Source of the DNA: Arthrobacter rhombi
GTDB taxonomy: Bacteria; Actinomycetota; Actinomycetes; Actinomycetales; Micrococcaceae
Direction of reading: 5' to 3'
DNA length: 64,000 bases
Assembly (NCBI RefSeq): GCF_900163545.1
Contig: NZ_FUHW01000027.1
Span: forward strand, 1 to 64,000
Made by a program: the position numbers and the translations under genes. Below, in pieces: positions 1 to 7,281 of the stretch. Every line of letters starts with the position of its first letter. Position 1 is the first letter of the stretch. The notes under the pieces are model-generated. The model had not been told where the DNA came from. It worked only from the letters and a program-made list of their open reading frames with translations, and searched no databases.

Positions 1-101
1 TCACTACGAGGACTTCCACCCGCTGCCCGCGTACCCAACCTCAGTGGTCAATACATCTAGGCGGGCCGTCGCGCCGGTGACAGCGTCGTCGGCCGGTGCG
101 G
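1..101. other. left-edge sequence, no gene called
   Basis: These bases lie downstream of the stop codon of the interrupted LysE-family gene. Short open frames cross them on both strands, but none has a start, family resemblance or good codon pattern. A plus-strand frame could be the 3' end of a gene that begins outside the window, but there is too little sequence to decide. Confidence 0.4.
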
Positions 102-341
102 CTACTGGTGCATCAAGACCAGCAGCGCGGCCACGAAGATGAACAACGTCCCGAAGGAGAGGTTGAGGATGCGTTGGCCGCGCGCATTGCGGGTGAAACG
201 ACGGAATCCCTTGGCCGTGGCGGCGAAGAAGAACCACATGACCAGGACGTCCACCGCAACGATGGTCCCAATGAGTATGAGGTATTGGGGTGCCAGGGGG
301 GCTGCGGGACGGATGAACTGCGGGGTGAACGCCAGGAAGAA
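102..341 (-). pseudogene. LysE/RhtB-family transporter, C-terminal fragment (cut by the integrated element)
   Basis: Read on the minus strand, these 79 codons encode the C-terminal half of a LysE/RhtB-type amino-acid exporter. The fragment starts FFLAFTPQFIRP, contains the hydrophobic helix around YLILIGTIVAVDVLVMWFFF and ends LFIFVAALLVLMHQ before a TAG stop. It has no start codon of its own. The N-terminal 129 codons lie 9.7 kb away at 10042-10430, on the same strand. Joining the two halves through the shared TT core restores a continuous frame of 208 codons, the usual length of the family, with the junction motif NPKAIVFFLAF intact. The gene is therefore interrupted by integration rather than decayed, and precise excision would repair it. 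Confidence 0.9.
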
Positions 342-350
342 ACCCGCTGT
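331..350 (-). other. attL, left attachment junction
   Basis: On the minus strand the element-derived half ACAGCGGGT is followed by core TT (340-341) and then the host half CTTCCTGGC inside the lysE-like frame. The same TT core occurs at 10042-10043. Only the dinucleotide is demonstrably shared, which is typical of serine integrases, so the junction was located from gene reconstruction rather than from a long direct repeat. Confidence 0.75.
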
Positions 351-436
351 GCATGATTGGGGTCATTCATACAAGGAAATGCCTCGGCACCGTTAGCGCG
401 GTCCGAGGCGTGGCAACCACTGAAGAGAGTGATCAC

Positions 437-796
437 ATGGCTGATACTAGCAACAACCCGTACGCGTTCCCACTGCCCCCTTGCACCGCCCACACGTTCC
501 AGTGGGAAGACGGCGAACGCGACGAGTGCTACCGCTGCGGCGCCACGCTGCACGCCAAGCACCTAGACACCTTCCCCAACGTCGAGCCGGGGCACGACAC
601 CGTGACCGTAGCCGAGTGCCACCGTCGCGGGCTCCCCGGCACCGTTACCGAGCTCGCCACTGAGGCTCTGCTTTTGAATATCGCCCCGTCCGAGCTGCTC
701 CGACGTCTGGAAGGCGTCTATGCCTCCCTAGCTGCTGAGGCTAGAGCGGCCAATCTTGCTCGCATTTCAAATGCGACCACAGCGGATGCCCTGTGA
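437..796 (+). CDS. hypothetical element protein with one CxxC motif
   Basis: This 119-residue protein is not recognised. I start it at the ATG at 437 because a GAAGAGAG ribosome-binding site lies eight bases upstream; the open frame extends further but without support. A single CYRCG motif near residues 35-39 is followed by a His (AKHL), a possible half zinc site. The C-terminal half is predicted helical and rich in Ala and Leu. It is the first plus-strand gene after attL, apart from the operon that runs toward it from the other end, so it may be expressed in the integrated state. No function is assigned. Confidence 0.6.
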   Translation: MADTSNNPYAFPLPPCTAHTFQWEDGERDECYRCGATLHAKHLDTFPNVEPGHDTVTVAECHRRGLPGTVTELATEALLLNIAPSELLRRLEGVYASLAAEARAANLARISNATTADAL

Positions 797-1318
797 ACCG
801 GCTCAGCGCCGCCCTGGACGCTGCCCTGCTGTTCACCTTGGCATTCTCCCCCAGCCTCATTACCGGGCCGTTCTAGACGGTCCTCCCACCCTGCCCTGTG
901 CGGGTGCTGGGATGCCGTCACGGTGCCCTTCCCGTGGCGGTTTCCGAGCTACCCGCTCGCGTCGCTCCTGCCTCCCCAGACGTAAACCGGTAGAGGCGCG
1001 GTTGAGTTTACCCACGTTAGGCCCCGTACCGCCGGGGCACTGTTCGCAAAGGCCACGCGATCAGGTCCGCTACAGCTCGTCCTCATTTCGAGGGCGGGCT
1101 ACTAGTGCTGATTCCGAATGAAGGTGGGCGGCGTTTGGGGTGCTGTTGTGGTGTGGGGGACCAAGCAAGGCCAGCCCCATAGGGTCCGCTTCATCTTTGA
1201 ACCTAACCCCGTGAGCACTCAAGCAAACCGACACCCTAGCCACGTACCTTGAAGGGAACCGGGCTAAAGCAAGTAGCCCGGTTCCCAGCATCGAACCCTA
1301 GCAAGATCGGCAGACGTC
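797..1318. other. 522-bp non-coding region with two strong inverted repeats
   Basis: No convincing gene lies here; the one long plus-strand frame is Arg/Pro/Ser-rich and lacks a ribosome-binding site. Two perfect hairpins are visible: GCCCCG/CGGGGC at 1021-1038 and a 12-bp stem at 1254-1286. Neither is followed by a T run. Within a replicating element such a gap could hold an origin or a regulatory RNA, but nothing in the sequence decides this. Confidence 0.5.
1254..1286. repeat. perfect 12-bp inverted repeat (hairpin), not terminator-like
   Basis: GGGAACCGGGCT at 1254-1265 pairs perfectly with AGCCCGGTTCCC at 1275-1286 across a 9-base loop. No T tract follows on either strand, so an intrinsic terminator is unlikely. 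It ends 32 bases upstream of a small membrane-protein frame. It could be an origin structure, an RNA element or a protein-binding dyad. Confidence 0.6.
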
Positions 1319-1447
1319 ATGGAGGAAATTCTCAAGCATCGCCTGACCGCCAGCATGTCCGTTATCGGGCTCGTCGTCATCGGGGGCACCCTCACGGCGG
1401 GCCACACCTACCCCGTCGCGCTCGGGATCATCTGGCGCGGCCCGTAG
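1319..1447 (+). CDS. possible 42-residue single-pass membrane peptide
   Basis: The frame runs from ATG (1319) to TAG (1447). A charged N-terminus (MEEILKHR) is followed by one hydrophobic stretch of roughly residues 13-29 (MSVIGLVVIGGTLTAG). The ribosome-binding site is weak, so translation is uncertain. Support comes from its position directly before two genes for envelope proteins and from a hydrophobic profile that is unlikely by chance. It is not recognised. Confidence 0.35.
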   Translation: MEEILKHRLTASMSVIGLVVIGGTLTAGHTYPVALGIIWRGP

Positions 1448-1474
1448 GCTCAAACAAAACTAGATGGGGGAACC

Positions 1475-2074
1475 ATGACCGCAGCAACCAAAAAGCCCAT
1501 GACAAAGCCAATGAAAGTGGTCCTATGGATTGGCGGCTGCATCGTCGGCTTTGCGGCGCTCGTCATAGTAATTGGGACACTTTACGTGCCGGAAACACAG
1601 GATAGCCCGACTGTCGCGCAGCAGGAAAACAAGGCAGATAAATCAGGGGAATCAGCTAAGGCATCTGCCGAGAAGAAAGCGAAGGCCGCGGCGAAGGACC
1701 CGTTGAAGGCTGCCGAGTTGGCGGCGAACGTGGACGGGCTGACAGTCACGGAATCCACCGCGCCCGGCAAGCCGGTCATTGCTCAATTTCCGATTGCCGA
1801 CCACCTTTCAAAGCTTGCGATCAAGCTAGACGCGCAGGATGAAACGATCAAGATCCTTAAGGCTGTTCGGGAAAACGTGAAGAGCTACAAGACAGTTTAT
1901 GTTCAGGGATCATTTGCCTCGACGGACGACTACGGGAACGATACGGATTACACGGTCCTGAATGTCCATTACGAAAAGGCGACCGTGGATAAAATCAACT
2001 TTGACGGAATCGAATCCGGCAGCGCGTGGAGTATCCGCGATGGCGGCACGATCAATTCAAGCCTGCTGGGATAG
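1475..2074 (+). CDS. hypothetical membrane-anchored protein
   Basis: This 199-residue protein has a short Lys-rich cytoplasmic start, one transmembrane helix at about residues 15-37 (VVLWIGGCIVGFAALVIVIG), a Lys/Ala/Glu-rich linker to about residue 75, and an extracytoplasmic domain of about 120 residues. The ATG is preceded by GGGGGAA, the same signal that precedes the next gene, with which it is probably co-transcribed (8-bp gap). No family is recognised. Anchored surface proteins carried by temperate elements often act in superinfection exclusion, but that is only analogy here. Confidence 0.75.
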   Translation: MTAATKKPMTKPMKVVLWIGGCIVGFAALVIVIGTLYVPETQDSPTVAQQENKADKSGESAKASAEKKAKAAAKDPLKAAELAANVDGLTVTESTAPGKPVIAQFPIADHLSKLAIKLDAQDETIKILKAVRENVKSYKTVYVQGSFASTDDYGNDTDYTVLNVHYEKATVDKINFDGIESGSAWSIRDGGTINSSLLG

Positions 2075-2082
2075 GGGGAACC

Positions 2083-2667
2083 ATGAAGAAAACCGTATTC
2101 GCTGCCGTTGCTGCCATCGCCGCTCTAAGCCTCTCGGCGTGCACGGTCGGCACAAGTACGCCCGATGCCGCCGCGACGTCCGCAGCGAGCGCACCAGCCG
2201 CCAGCGGGGCAACCTCCGCGCCGCCCAGCGTCGCCCCTTCAGGCCTAAAGCTATCCGGCGCAACGCCAGAACTTCAGACATGGATCGAAAAGAAACATGA
2301 CGAATGGGTGAAGAACTACGCGGAGGATCAACCGTCTGCCCACGACTCGGTTTATATCGACATGGACGTGGACGCCGCCATGCGCACCGCCGAGGAAGAC
2401 GACATTGAGAAGGCGTGGGTGAAGAACCTCGAATGGAAGTCCCCCCGCTGCGGCGAGATTGTGATCACCGTCAAGGGGAACGACTGGAACAAAGAGAACC
2501 TGAATTCGGTTGGCGGCCTCATACTCGTGGGGCTGGCCGACAAGTCGCCGGAAGTCCAGGTTGTGACCACCGTGACCGAAGACGGCAAAACGAAGGACGT
2601 GGACACCCGAACCGATGATGACTACCTCACCGAAGGCGGGAACGTCGGGGGAACCTGCGACGCCTAA
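2083..2667 (+). CDS. putative lipoprotein encoded by the integrated element
   Basis: A 194-residue protein with a lipoprotein signal peptide: MKK, a hydrophobic core, and the lipobox LSAC with Cys at residue 19. A Ser/Ala/Thr/Pro-rich spacer to about residue 50 leads into an acidic, soluble domain of about 140 residues with two further Cys (SPRCGE and GGTCDA), possibly a disulfide. The start at 2083 is chosen because GGGGGAACC precedes it and the signal peptide begins there. A strong terminator follows. Encoding a surface lipoprotein from an integrated element suggests lysogenic conversion or exclusion of related phages; no family match is claimed. Confidence 0.8.
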   Translation: MKKTVFAAVAAIAALSLSACTVGTSTPDAAATSAASAPAASGATSAPPSVAPSGLKLSGATPELQTWIEKKHDEWVKNYAEDQPSAHDSVYIDMDVDAAMRTAEEDDIEKAWVKNLEWKSPRCGEIVITVKGNDWNKENLNSVGGLILVGLADKSPEVQVVTTVTEDGKTKDVDTRTDDDYLTEGGNVGGTCDA

Positions 2668-2682
2668 CTCAAACGCCAAAAA

Positions 2683-2718
2683 CGCCCCGCCAGATCCGAA
2701 GATCGGCGGGGCGCTTTT
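2683..2718 (+). terminator. intrinsic terminator after the lipoprotein gene
   Basis: CGCCCCGCC (2683-2691) pairs with GGCGGGGCG (2705-2713), extended inward by GATC/GATC around a CGAA tetraloop with one bulged A. TTTT follows at 2715-2718. It closes the plus-strand unit and faces the minus-strand operon arriving from the right. Confidence 0.9.
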
Positions 2719-2898
2719 CCTGATGCAGCCGGGGCAGGTATGGAAGGCGGCAGATTTCCTAATCTGGTCACTACCTGCCCATTTGTCGGCTGCTGGCGCT
2801 GGCGGGATCACTGCAAGGAAACGCTTCCTACTCCCCCGCCATCGTTCCGGGCCCGCGGTGTTGCGGTCCCCCGGTGACGTTGACGCCAAATCTTGGGG

Positions 2899-3144
2899 TT
2901 AGATCGTGTGGGCGACCTCGGACCACGGCTGATCCGGCGCCGGGAAACGCTCGCGCATCTCAATCGGCAACGAGGCCACGCCGTTAGGCAAGTTCGCTTC
3001 AGCCCAGGCAGTCCGGGCAGCGTCCCACGCTGCCCACCGCTGATATTCCGAACCACCGGGCCAGTCGGCCATCACAAAATCAGAGACAGACGCCGGGATT
3101 GCCGAGCCGTCGAAGGCCACTTGCTCCTTCTTGCGGCGCCTCAC
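2899..3144 (-). CDS. hypothetical protein downstream of the small terminase
   Basis: An 81-residue protein, basic at the N-terminus (MRRRKKEQ) and Trp/Glu/Pro-rich afterwards (EYQRWAAWDAARTAWAEANL). Its start overlaps the end of the terminase gene by 4 bp, so the two are translationally coupled. It is the last gene of the long minus-strand operon. I do not recognise the family; its position suggests a role in DNA packaging or in controlling the terminase, which is inference. Confidence 0.6.
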   Translation of the reverse strand: MRRRKKEQVAFDGSAIPASVSDFVMADWPGGSEYQRWAAWDAARTAWAEANLPNGVASLPIEMRERFPAPDQPWSEVAHTI

Positions 3145-3491
3145 TGGACGGCCCGCAATCCGCGGACGCCGGAACGCTTCTGGGGCAGTCGGTCGGCCTC
3201 CTGGTCATCCTCGAGGGGAATCCGCAGCGAAGCAACGAGCTTGGCGAGCGTTACGCGCTGCTGTCGCAACTCCACCAAGGCCGGATGGGCGCGCACACCC
3301 TGCGGCGTAACCGCCGTGACGCCCTCCTTACGGACGATGGCCTCTAGATGCTCGAGCGCGTCCACAGTGCGGGCTGCTTCCAACAGAATTGTGAGCTCAT
3401 GTTGCCCTAGTTCGTAGTCGTCAGTAACGCTTTTCCATAGCTTTCGGCCCCCATTCTTCAAATTCGAGGGCGTTTTATGCTGCATTTTCAC
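3141..3491 (-). CDS. phage terminase small subunit, P27 family (terS)
   Basis: The 114-116-residue product has the P27-family layout: a short N-terminus with TPSNLKNGGRKLWKSV, then YELGQHELTILLEAARTVD, the DNA-recognition helical region, then a Leu/Ala helix (LRQQRVTLAKLVASLRI). Small terminases recognise the packaging site and deliver DNA to the large subunit. Here no large terminase, portal or capsid gene exists nearby, as in satellites that use their own TerS to redirect a helper phage's packaging. The start is either GTG at 3491 or, two codons on, ATG at 3485; the AAAGGA upstream is better spaced for the ATG. Confidence 0.8.
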   Translation of the reverse strand: MKMQHKTPSNLKNGGRKLWKSVTDDYELGQHELTILLEAARTVDALEHLEAIVRKEGVTAVTPQGVRAHPALVELRQQRVTLAKLVASLRIPLEDDQEADRLPQKRSGVRGLRAVQ

Positions 3492-3749
3492 TGTCCTTTC
3501 CGTGAGAACACGCGGGTAAAGCGGGGAATGGGCCGATTCATCCAGCGCCGCTGTGTATGTATCTCAATGCCGGGGGGCAGATTCGCCCGCGGGTGGGGAC
3601 CGGGTTCCCCCTGGCATTGCCCACGGTGCCCCTGAAATCGCCGCTGCGGGCCTCAAGGTTGCCCCTGCAAGGCCCGCAACGACGCCTCGTGCCTCACTGT
3701 GCCGCTTGGCTGATTCTGTCGATTCTGAGCAGCGTTTTCTTGCCGCTTT
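3492..3749. other. 258-bp non-coding gap beside terS with inverted repeats
   Basis: No credible gene is present. The gap contains GGGGA/TCCCC near 3595-3610 and a perfect 9-bp stem at 3645-3678. It interrupts an otherwise gap-free operon just upstream of the small terminase gene, which is where packaging sites often lie. A promoter for terS is an alternative. Neither is proven by the sequence. Confidence 0.4.
3645..3678. repeat. perfect 9-bp inverted repeat upstream of terS
   Basis: TGCGGGCCT (3645-3653) and AGGCCCGCA (3670-3678) flank a 16-base loop. No T run follows on either strand. It may be part of a packaging or regulatory site. Confidence 0.5.
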
Positions 3750-4478
3750 TTACCACCCCAAATAGCCGGGAACGCTGGCCTCCAAGGCGTCGCGCTGGCG
3801 TTGCCTTGTCTTCATGAGTTCGGTTCGTCGGTTGTTTGCTTCTCGGGGTGTGTCTGCGAGGTCAAGGGCGATTCCTTGTCGTGCTGCTTCCCATGCGCTG
3901 GGCTCTTCCCGCAGTGCTTCCCACTGTTCGGGCGTGGGGTTCGTGTACGCGAATAGCTTTGCCCTGCTGTCGATTGCGTGTCCGCTCTTGAAGTGGTGCA
4001 GGCTGCCCCATGCTGCGATCACTCCGTCTAGTGATGCCAGCGCGGGCATGAGGTCCATGGCGGCTCTGGCCGTGCTGGTGCTGGCCGTGCTGAGGTTGAG
4101 CCTTGCGGGGTCTTTCATCGTGCCGAGGGTCTGTGCTGCGGTTTCGATGGTGGCCGCATGCTCGGCAAATAGTTCGCGCAGCTTCGTGTTCAGGTTCGCG
4201 TGCTGGGTTCGGACTTCGGCGGCGTTTGCTTCTGCCTGCTTGATTTCATGGAGCATCTCGAAGTCGGCGAGGTCGCGTGCGTGGCACTCGGTGACGGTGG
4301 CGATCACGCGGGGGTCCGCGTAGGGGTTTGGTTCTTTGCTTTCGAGGACTGCGGTCAGGACGTCTTCAGCGGTGGCCTGGGGTTTCTTGATGGCGAGTAG
4401 GGCCTTGGCGGTGGGAAGCTGTAGGCCGACCTGGCGAAGGGCTGATGCAAGGTTGCTGAGTTGTGCACGGTCGTTCAT
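3750..4478 (-). CDS. hypothetical helical protein of the satellite operon
   Basis: This 242-residue protein is not recognised. Its central part, about residues 70-115, is Ala/Glu/Gln-rich and probably coiled coil (ADFEMLHEIKQAEANAAEVR). The C-terminus is basic and helical (RRTELMKTRQRQRDAL). It lies 14 bp after the repeat-containing 72-residue gene and is the last gene before the non-coding gap and terS. Being coiled-coil, lacking catalytic motifs and lying next to terS, it could be a scaffold-like or capsid-redirecting factor, but nothing specific supports that. Confidence 0.65.
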   Translation of the reverse strand: MNDRAQLSNLASALRQVGLQLPTAKALLAIKKPQATAEDVLTAVLESKEPNPYADPRVIATVTECHARDLADFEMLHEIKQAEANAAEVRTQHANLNTKLRELFAEHAATIETAAQTLGTMKDPARLNLSTASTSTARAAMDLMPALASLDGVIAAWGSLHHFKSGHAIDSRAKLFAYTNPTPEQWEALREEPSAWEAARQGIALDLADTPREANNRRTELMKTRQRQRDALEASVPGYLGW

Positions 4479-4492
4479 GTTCTTGCTCGTTT

Positions 4493-4711
4493 CTACTGGT
4501 TGTCTGTGTAGGGCTTCGGGGTGCCGTCTGCGATGTTCAGGCGGGTGTCGCCTTCATCGTCTTGGAACAGGCTTTTCATTGCTTCGCGCATCTGTTGGTC
4601 TTCGGCTCGGTCCTGGGGCGCGGTGCGGGCTTCGGTGATGTTGAGTCGGGTTTCTCCGTTGTTTTGGAAAAGTCCCTTCACCCATTCGCGGGTTTCTTTG
4701 TCGTTGTTCAT
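4493..4711 (-). CDS. small acidic protein with an internal duplication
   Basis: A 72-residue protein made of two copies of one motif. Copy 1 (residues 8-25) and copy 2 (residues 42-60) both follow RE-x-x-K-x-LFQ-(D/N)(D/N), then G(E/D)TRLNI; copy 2 has one extra Glu. The linker is polar. The ATG overlaps the stop of the preceding 55-residue gene (ATGA). A duplicated short helix-plus-strand motif suggests that each copy binds the same partner, for example a symmetric phage structure. The family is not recognised. Confidence 0.65.
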   Translation of the reverse strand: MNNDKETREWVKGLFQNNGETRLNITEARTAPQDRAEDQQMREAMKSLFQDDEGDTRLNIADGTPKPYTDNQ

Positions 4712-4875
4712 TTGGTGTTGCCTTCCTGATTGGTGATTTCGAGCCAGTGAATCCAGCGTCGGAATTCGGCGATAGTGTGCCCGTCGTGTCGGATTTTGAG
4801 GTTTCCGGCGGTGTCGAGGTCTTTTGCGGTGCCGGGGACGTCGAATGTCCCTTCGGTGGTGATGATTCGGATCAT
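4708..4875 (-). CDS. 55-residue hypothetical protein
   Basis: The ATG at 4875 lies three bases after the stop of the 233-residue gene, and the TGA overlaps the ATG of the next gene (ATGA), so it fits tightly in the coupled operon. The sequence is soluble: MIRIITTEGTFDVPG, then KIRHDGHTIAEFRRWIHWL. The two Trp and strand-like start suggest a small folded domain. No function is assigned. Confidence 0.65.
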   Translation of the reverse strand: MIRIITTEGTFDVPGTAKDLDTAGNLKIRHDGHTIAEFRRWIHWLEITNQEGNTK

Positions 4876-4878
4876 GGT

Positions 4879-5580
4879 TTATTCGCTTTCTGCGGTGGTG
4901 GTCGGTAGTGCTGGTTCGGCGGTGCCGTCGGCGGCTGTCAGCGGGGCGCTGTAGCTGGTGTGGACGGGCTGTGCAGTTCTCGGTGATGCGGGCCGTTGCT
5001 GGGCGCTCTTGTTGGTTCTGGCGGTTTCCACGGCGTCTACGATTCGGTCTGAGAGTCGAAGGGCGGTTTCTTCGGTGACGACGGCGACTCTTTGCCCCAT
5101 GCGGATCTGGATCGTCCGTCCCGTGCCGTCGTCGTTCGTTGCTTTGGCCTTGAATCGGGAGGGCTTCGACTTGAACCGGGGATCACGCCGGGTGGTGGGG
5201 GTGTCGGGCGTTGGGTGGGTGGTCATTTGGTGCCTTTCTGGGGGTGTTGTGGTCCATTCGTTTTCGGCGCGGTCGAGGGCGTCGATAACGGGCTGGTAGG
5301 TGGTGAGCTGGTGGAGGATCTGGCGCAGCTCGTCGGGCCGTTCGTAGTGGTCGGCGTGGGTGCCGTCCTGGGCCGCTTGGATGAAGTCCCGCGCCAGCTC
5401 GCCTATGGGGTCGTGCCGGTATTTCTGCCGCTGTAGCCAGTCGGTGAATGTTCCGGTGGGGCACTTGGGGCACTTGTTCCCAGTCGTTTCTATAATCGTT
5501 TCCTCGTGAGAATGACCGGGAGAAAGTGACCCTATGTGCCCCTTTTTCGCATTTCGCCTAGTCAGATCGTTATAAGTCAT
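4879..5580 (-). CDS. hypothetical phage-type protein with YozE/SAM-like segment
   Basis: A 233-residue protein. The segment TFTDWLQRQKYRHDPIGELARDF (around residues 44-66) resembles the short SAM-like or YozE-like helical segments in many phage proteins. A CPKC pair lies just before it (residues 37-40). The middle is Pro/Thr/Arg-rich and disordered. A basic segment followed by IQIRMGQRVAVVTEETALRL (about 157-176) may be a second small domain. The start overlaps the end of the helicase gene by 11 bp. The combination of possible zinc pair and basic linker suggests nucleic-acid contact; this is inference. Confidence 0.6.
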   Translation of the reverse strand: MTYNDLTRRNAKKGHIGSLSPGHSHEETIIETTGNKCPKCPTGTFTDWLQRQKYRHDPIGELARDFIQAAQDGTHADHYERPDELRQILHQLTTYQPVIDALDRAENEWTTTPPERHQMTTHPTPDTPTTRRDPRFKSKPSRFKAKATNDDGTGRTIQIRMGQRVAVVTEETALRLSDRIVDAVETARTNKSAQQRPASPRTAQPVHTSYSAPLTAADGTAEPALPTTTAESE

Positions 5581-6952
5581 TTTGCGTACCTAGTCCCTTC
5601 CAGATGCGATAACCGCCGGTTTTGCCTTCAGAGACACCGGGAAGTGCCCCAATGCGTTGTGTGAATGCCCGCGCCGGGAGCTGTTCGGCGTTGTTTTCCC
5701 GTGCCCATTCGAGGTAGACGTGATGCAGCTCTGAGCGCGTCACGCGGGCGCTGGGGGCCACGGTGCAGCATTCAGTGAGGAACTGTTGCAGCTCGTCGTT
5801 TTCGGTCCTGTAGGAGTCGGTACGGGCCATGACGGCGGCGGGCGCTGCCAGCCCCTCGTCTTGGTATCCGGCCAGCCCTAGAACGGCCCATGCCAGGACG
5901 GCGGCGCGGTTCAGCTCTAGGCGTTCCTCAAGCTTCGGATCTTCCCGACCGATGAACGACACATCGAACGGCACTACCCGCATTCGAGCCCATACGGCGG
6001 TCGCGTCCGCGTCCACCTTCGGCAGATCGTTGGTCAGCATGAAAAACGTATGCGACGGGTCGAACTCCACGGGGTTTTGTCCCATAAACTTTGCTTCGAT
6101 GGTGTCCCCGCCGGTCAGGCTTTTCATGGTCGATTCGGCGAGCTTGTCGCCCTTCTCAAGCTCCGACATGACCGCCCATCTTGCCCCGCGTAGCCGCATT
6201 CGTGAGGCGAGCTCACCGGCTGAGCGCTGCCCGTACCGGCTGGCTATGAGCATGTCGTTTGATGCGGTGATGGCGTAGTCTCCGAGTGCCCCGGCCAGCG
6301 CACGGGCTAGGACGCCTTTGCCATTGCGCCCGGTGCCGGTAGCGATGACTAGGATGTGTTCGATAACGCGCCCGATCAGTGCCAGCCCTGCGTACCGTTG
6401 CAGGAATGCCCTCACTTCCTCGTCTGGGAGGCTGGAGGCCAGAAAGTGGTCCCAGTCCTCACTGGTGGCCGAGGGGTCGTAGTCGCAGCCCGTGACTTTT
6501 GTGATGTGGTCGGCGGGATCGTGGGCGCGGAGCTGGAGCGTGTGAAGATCCAGCGTCCCGTTCCGGCAGTTGAGCAGGTACGGGTTCACGTCGACCTGGG
6601 CGGTGAAGAGTTTCCGTGATGCAAGGTCGAGTACTCCGGCGCTGCCGTTGGCCGTCATGCTTGCCTTCACGTCAGCGGCCAGGGCCTTATCCGTCATCCC
6701 TTGCTGCCAGCTCAGGGCCAACAATTCGGTCAGTAGCGCGTGGGCGCGTGCGGCCCGGTCATCCGGTGCCCACCGGGTGCCGTCCCAGAAATGCCAGCCG
6801 GAGCCGTTGACGTAGAGGATGCGTCCGCGCCCGTAGGTTGCCAGCCTGGAGGCGATGCGCTGATGGGATTGCAGGCCCTCGTCTTGCCACTCGGGTAGGG
6901 CGGCGTAGTCCTGCCCGGTCGCGACGGCGAAGGCTTCGGCTAGTTCGCTCAT
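5570..6952 (-). CDS. D5-type superfamily 3 helicase (phage/plasmid replication protein)
   Basis: A 460-residue replication helicase of the phage/plasmid primase P4 C-terminal, D5-like family. The D5_N region (about residues 100-195) includes LLNCRNGTLDL and TKVTGCDYDP. The helicase core has Walker A GTGRNGKG (206-213), a Walker B-like segment ending MSELEKGDK (about 258-270) and a sensor-1 Asn in MLTNDLP (about 308). The C-terminus looks like a winged-helix tail. No archaeo-eukaryotic primase domain is visible ahead of it, so it probably loads at an origin and relies on another primase. The ATG overlaps the preceding stop (ATGA). It drives element replication after excision. Confidence 0.9.
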   Translation of the reverse strand: MSELAEAFAVATGQDYAALPEWQDEGLQSHQRIASRLATYGRGRILYVNGSGWHFWDGTRWAPDDRAARAHALLTELLALSWQQGMTDKALAADVKASMTANGSAGVLDLASRKLFTAQVDVNPYLLNCRNGTLDLHTLQLRAHDPADHITKVTGCDYDPSATSEDWDHFLASSLPDEEVRAFLQRYAGLALIGRVIEHILVIATGTGRNGKGVLARALAGALGDYAITASNDMLIASRYGQRSAGELASRMRLRGARWAVMSELEKGDKLAESTMKSLTGGDTIEAKFMGQNPVEFDPSHTFFMLTNDLPKVDADATAVWARMRVVPFDVSFIGREDPKLEERLELNRAAVLAWAVLGLAGYQDEGLAAPAAVMARTDSYRTENDELQQFLTECCTVAPSARVTRSELHHVYLEWARENNAEQLPARAFTQRIGALPGVSEGKTGGYRIWKGLGTQNDL

Positions 6953-7281
6953 GCTGACACCCCCTGGCGGTCGGTCAAGATCCCGCCACGGCGCAGCCCG
7001 TCGAGGAACTGGGCAAGGCTGGGCTTCGGTTTGATGGTCGAGACGGGCATGGGCCGGTCACGGAACCTGGGCACGTCGAGGGACCGGGCCGTGTCGGCGA
7101 CCTGCGCCCTGTTGTGGGCGTCGGTGGCCTCCAGCGTGTAGAAGCGCACGGCGGCGAGTTCGGCGGCGTTCCCGGCGTCCCTGAGGCCGTCCCGGTGCCC
7201 TTGTGCGTGGCCGTCCTCCCAGCCCTGCGTGTAAAGCGCGTGGGCGCGGGCGTTGGTGGCGATGAACGCGGTGTTATCCAT
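6949..7281 (-). CDS. hypothetical element protein
   Basis: A 110-residue protein starting MDNTAFIATNARAHALY. It has a Gly/His/Asp-rich helical motif (YTQGWEDGHAQGHRDGLRDA) of the kind found in many small actinophage proteins, a central helix, and a basic C-terminus (KPKPSLAQFLDGLRRGG). The ATG at 7281 is preferred; an upstream GTG at 7287 is also possible. It overlaps both neighbours and is part of the coupled replication operon. Function unknown. Confidence 0.6.
   Translation of the reverse strand: MDNTAFIATNARAHALYTQGWEDGHAQGHRDGLRDAGNAAELAAVRFYTLEATDAHNRAQVADTARSLDVPRFRDRPMPVSTIKPKPSLAQFLDGLRRGGILTDRQGVSA

Noticed and set aside
4-366. Minus-strand frame across the left edge
   Set aside because: His/Pro/Arg-rich shadow of the LysE C-terminal fragment, which lies in another minus-strand frame.
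756-1121. Plus-strand open frame in the element's non-coding block
   Set aside because: Pro/Arg/Ser-rich, overlaps the previous gene, no ribosome-binding site and no recognisable fold.
1254-1286. tRNA-like or terminator hairpin
   Set aside because: There is no cloverleaf, anticodon arm or T run; it is only a perfect inverted repeat.
3553-3817. Short plus-strand frames between terS and the 242-residue gene
   Set aside because: No start signals, and they run against the operon direction.
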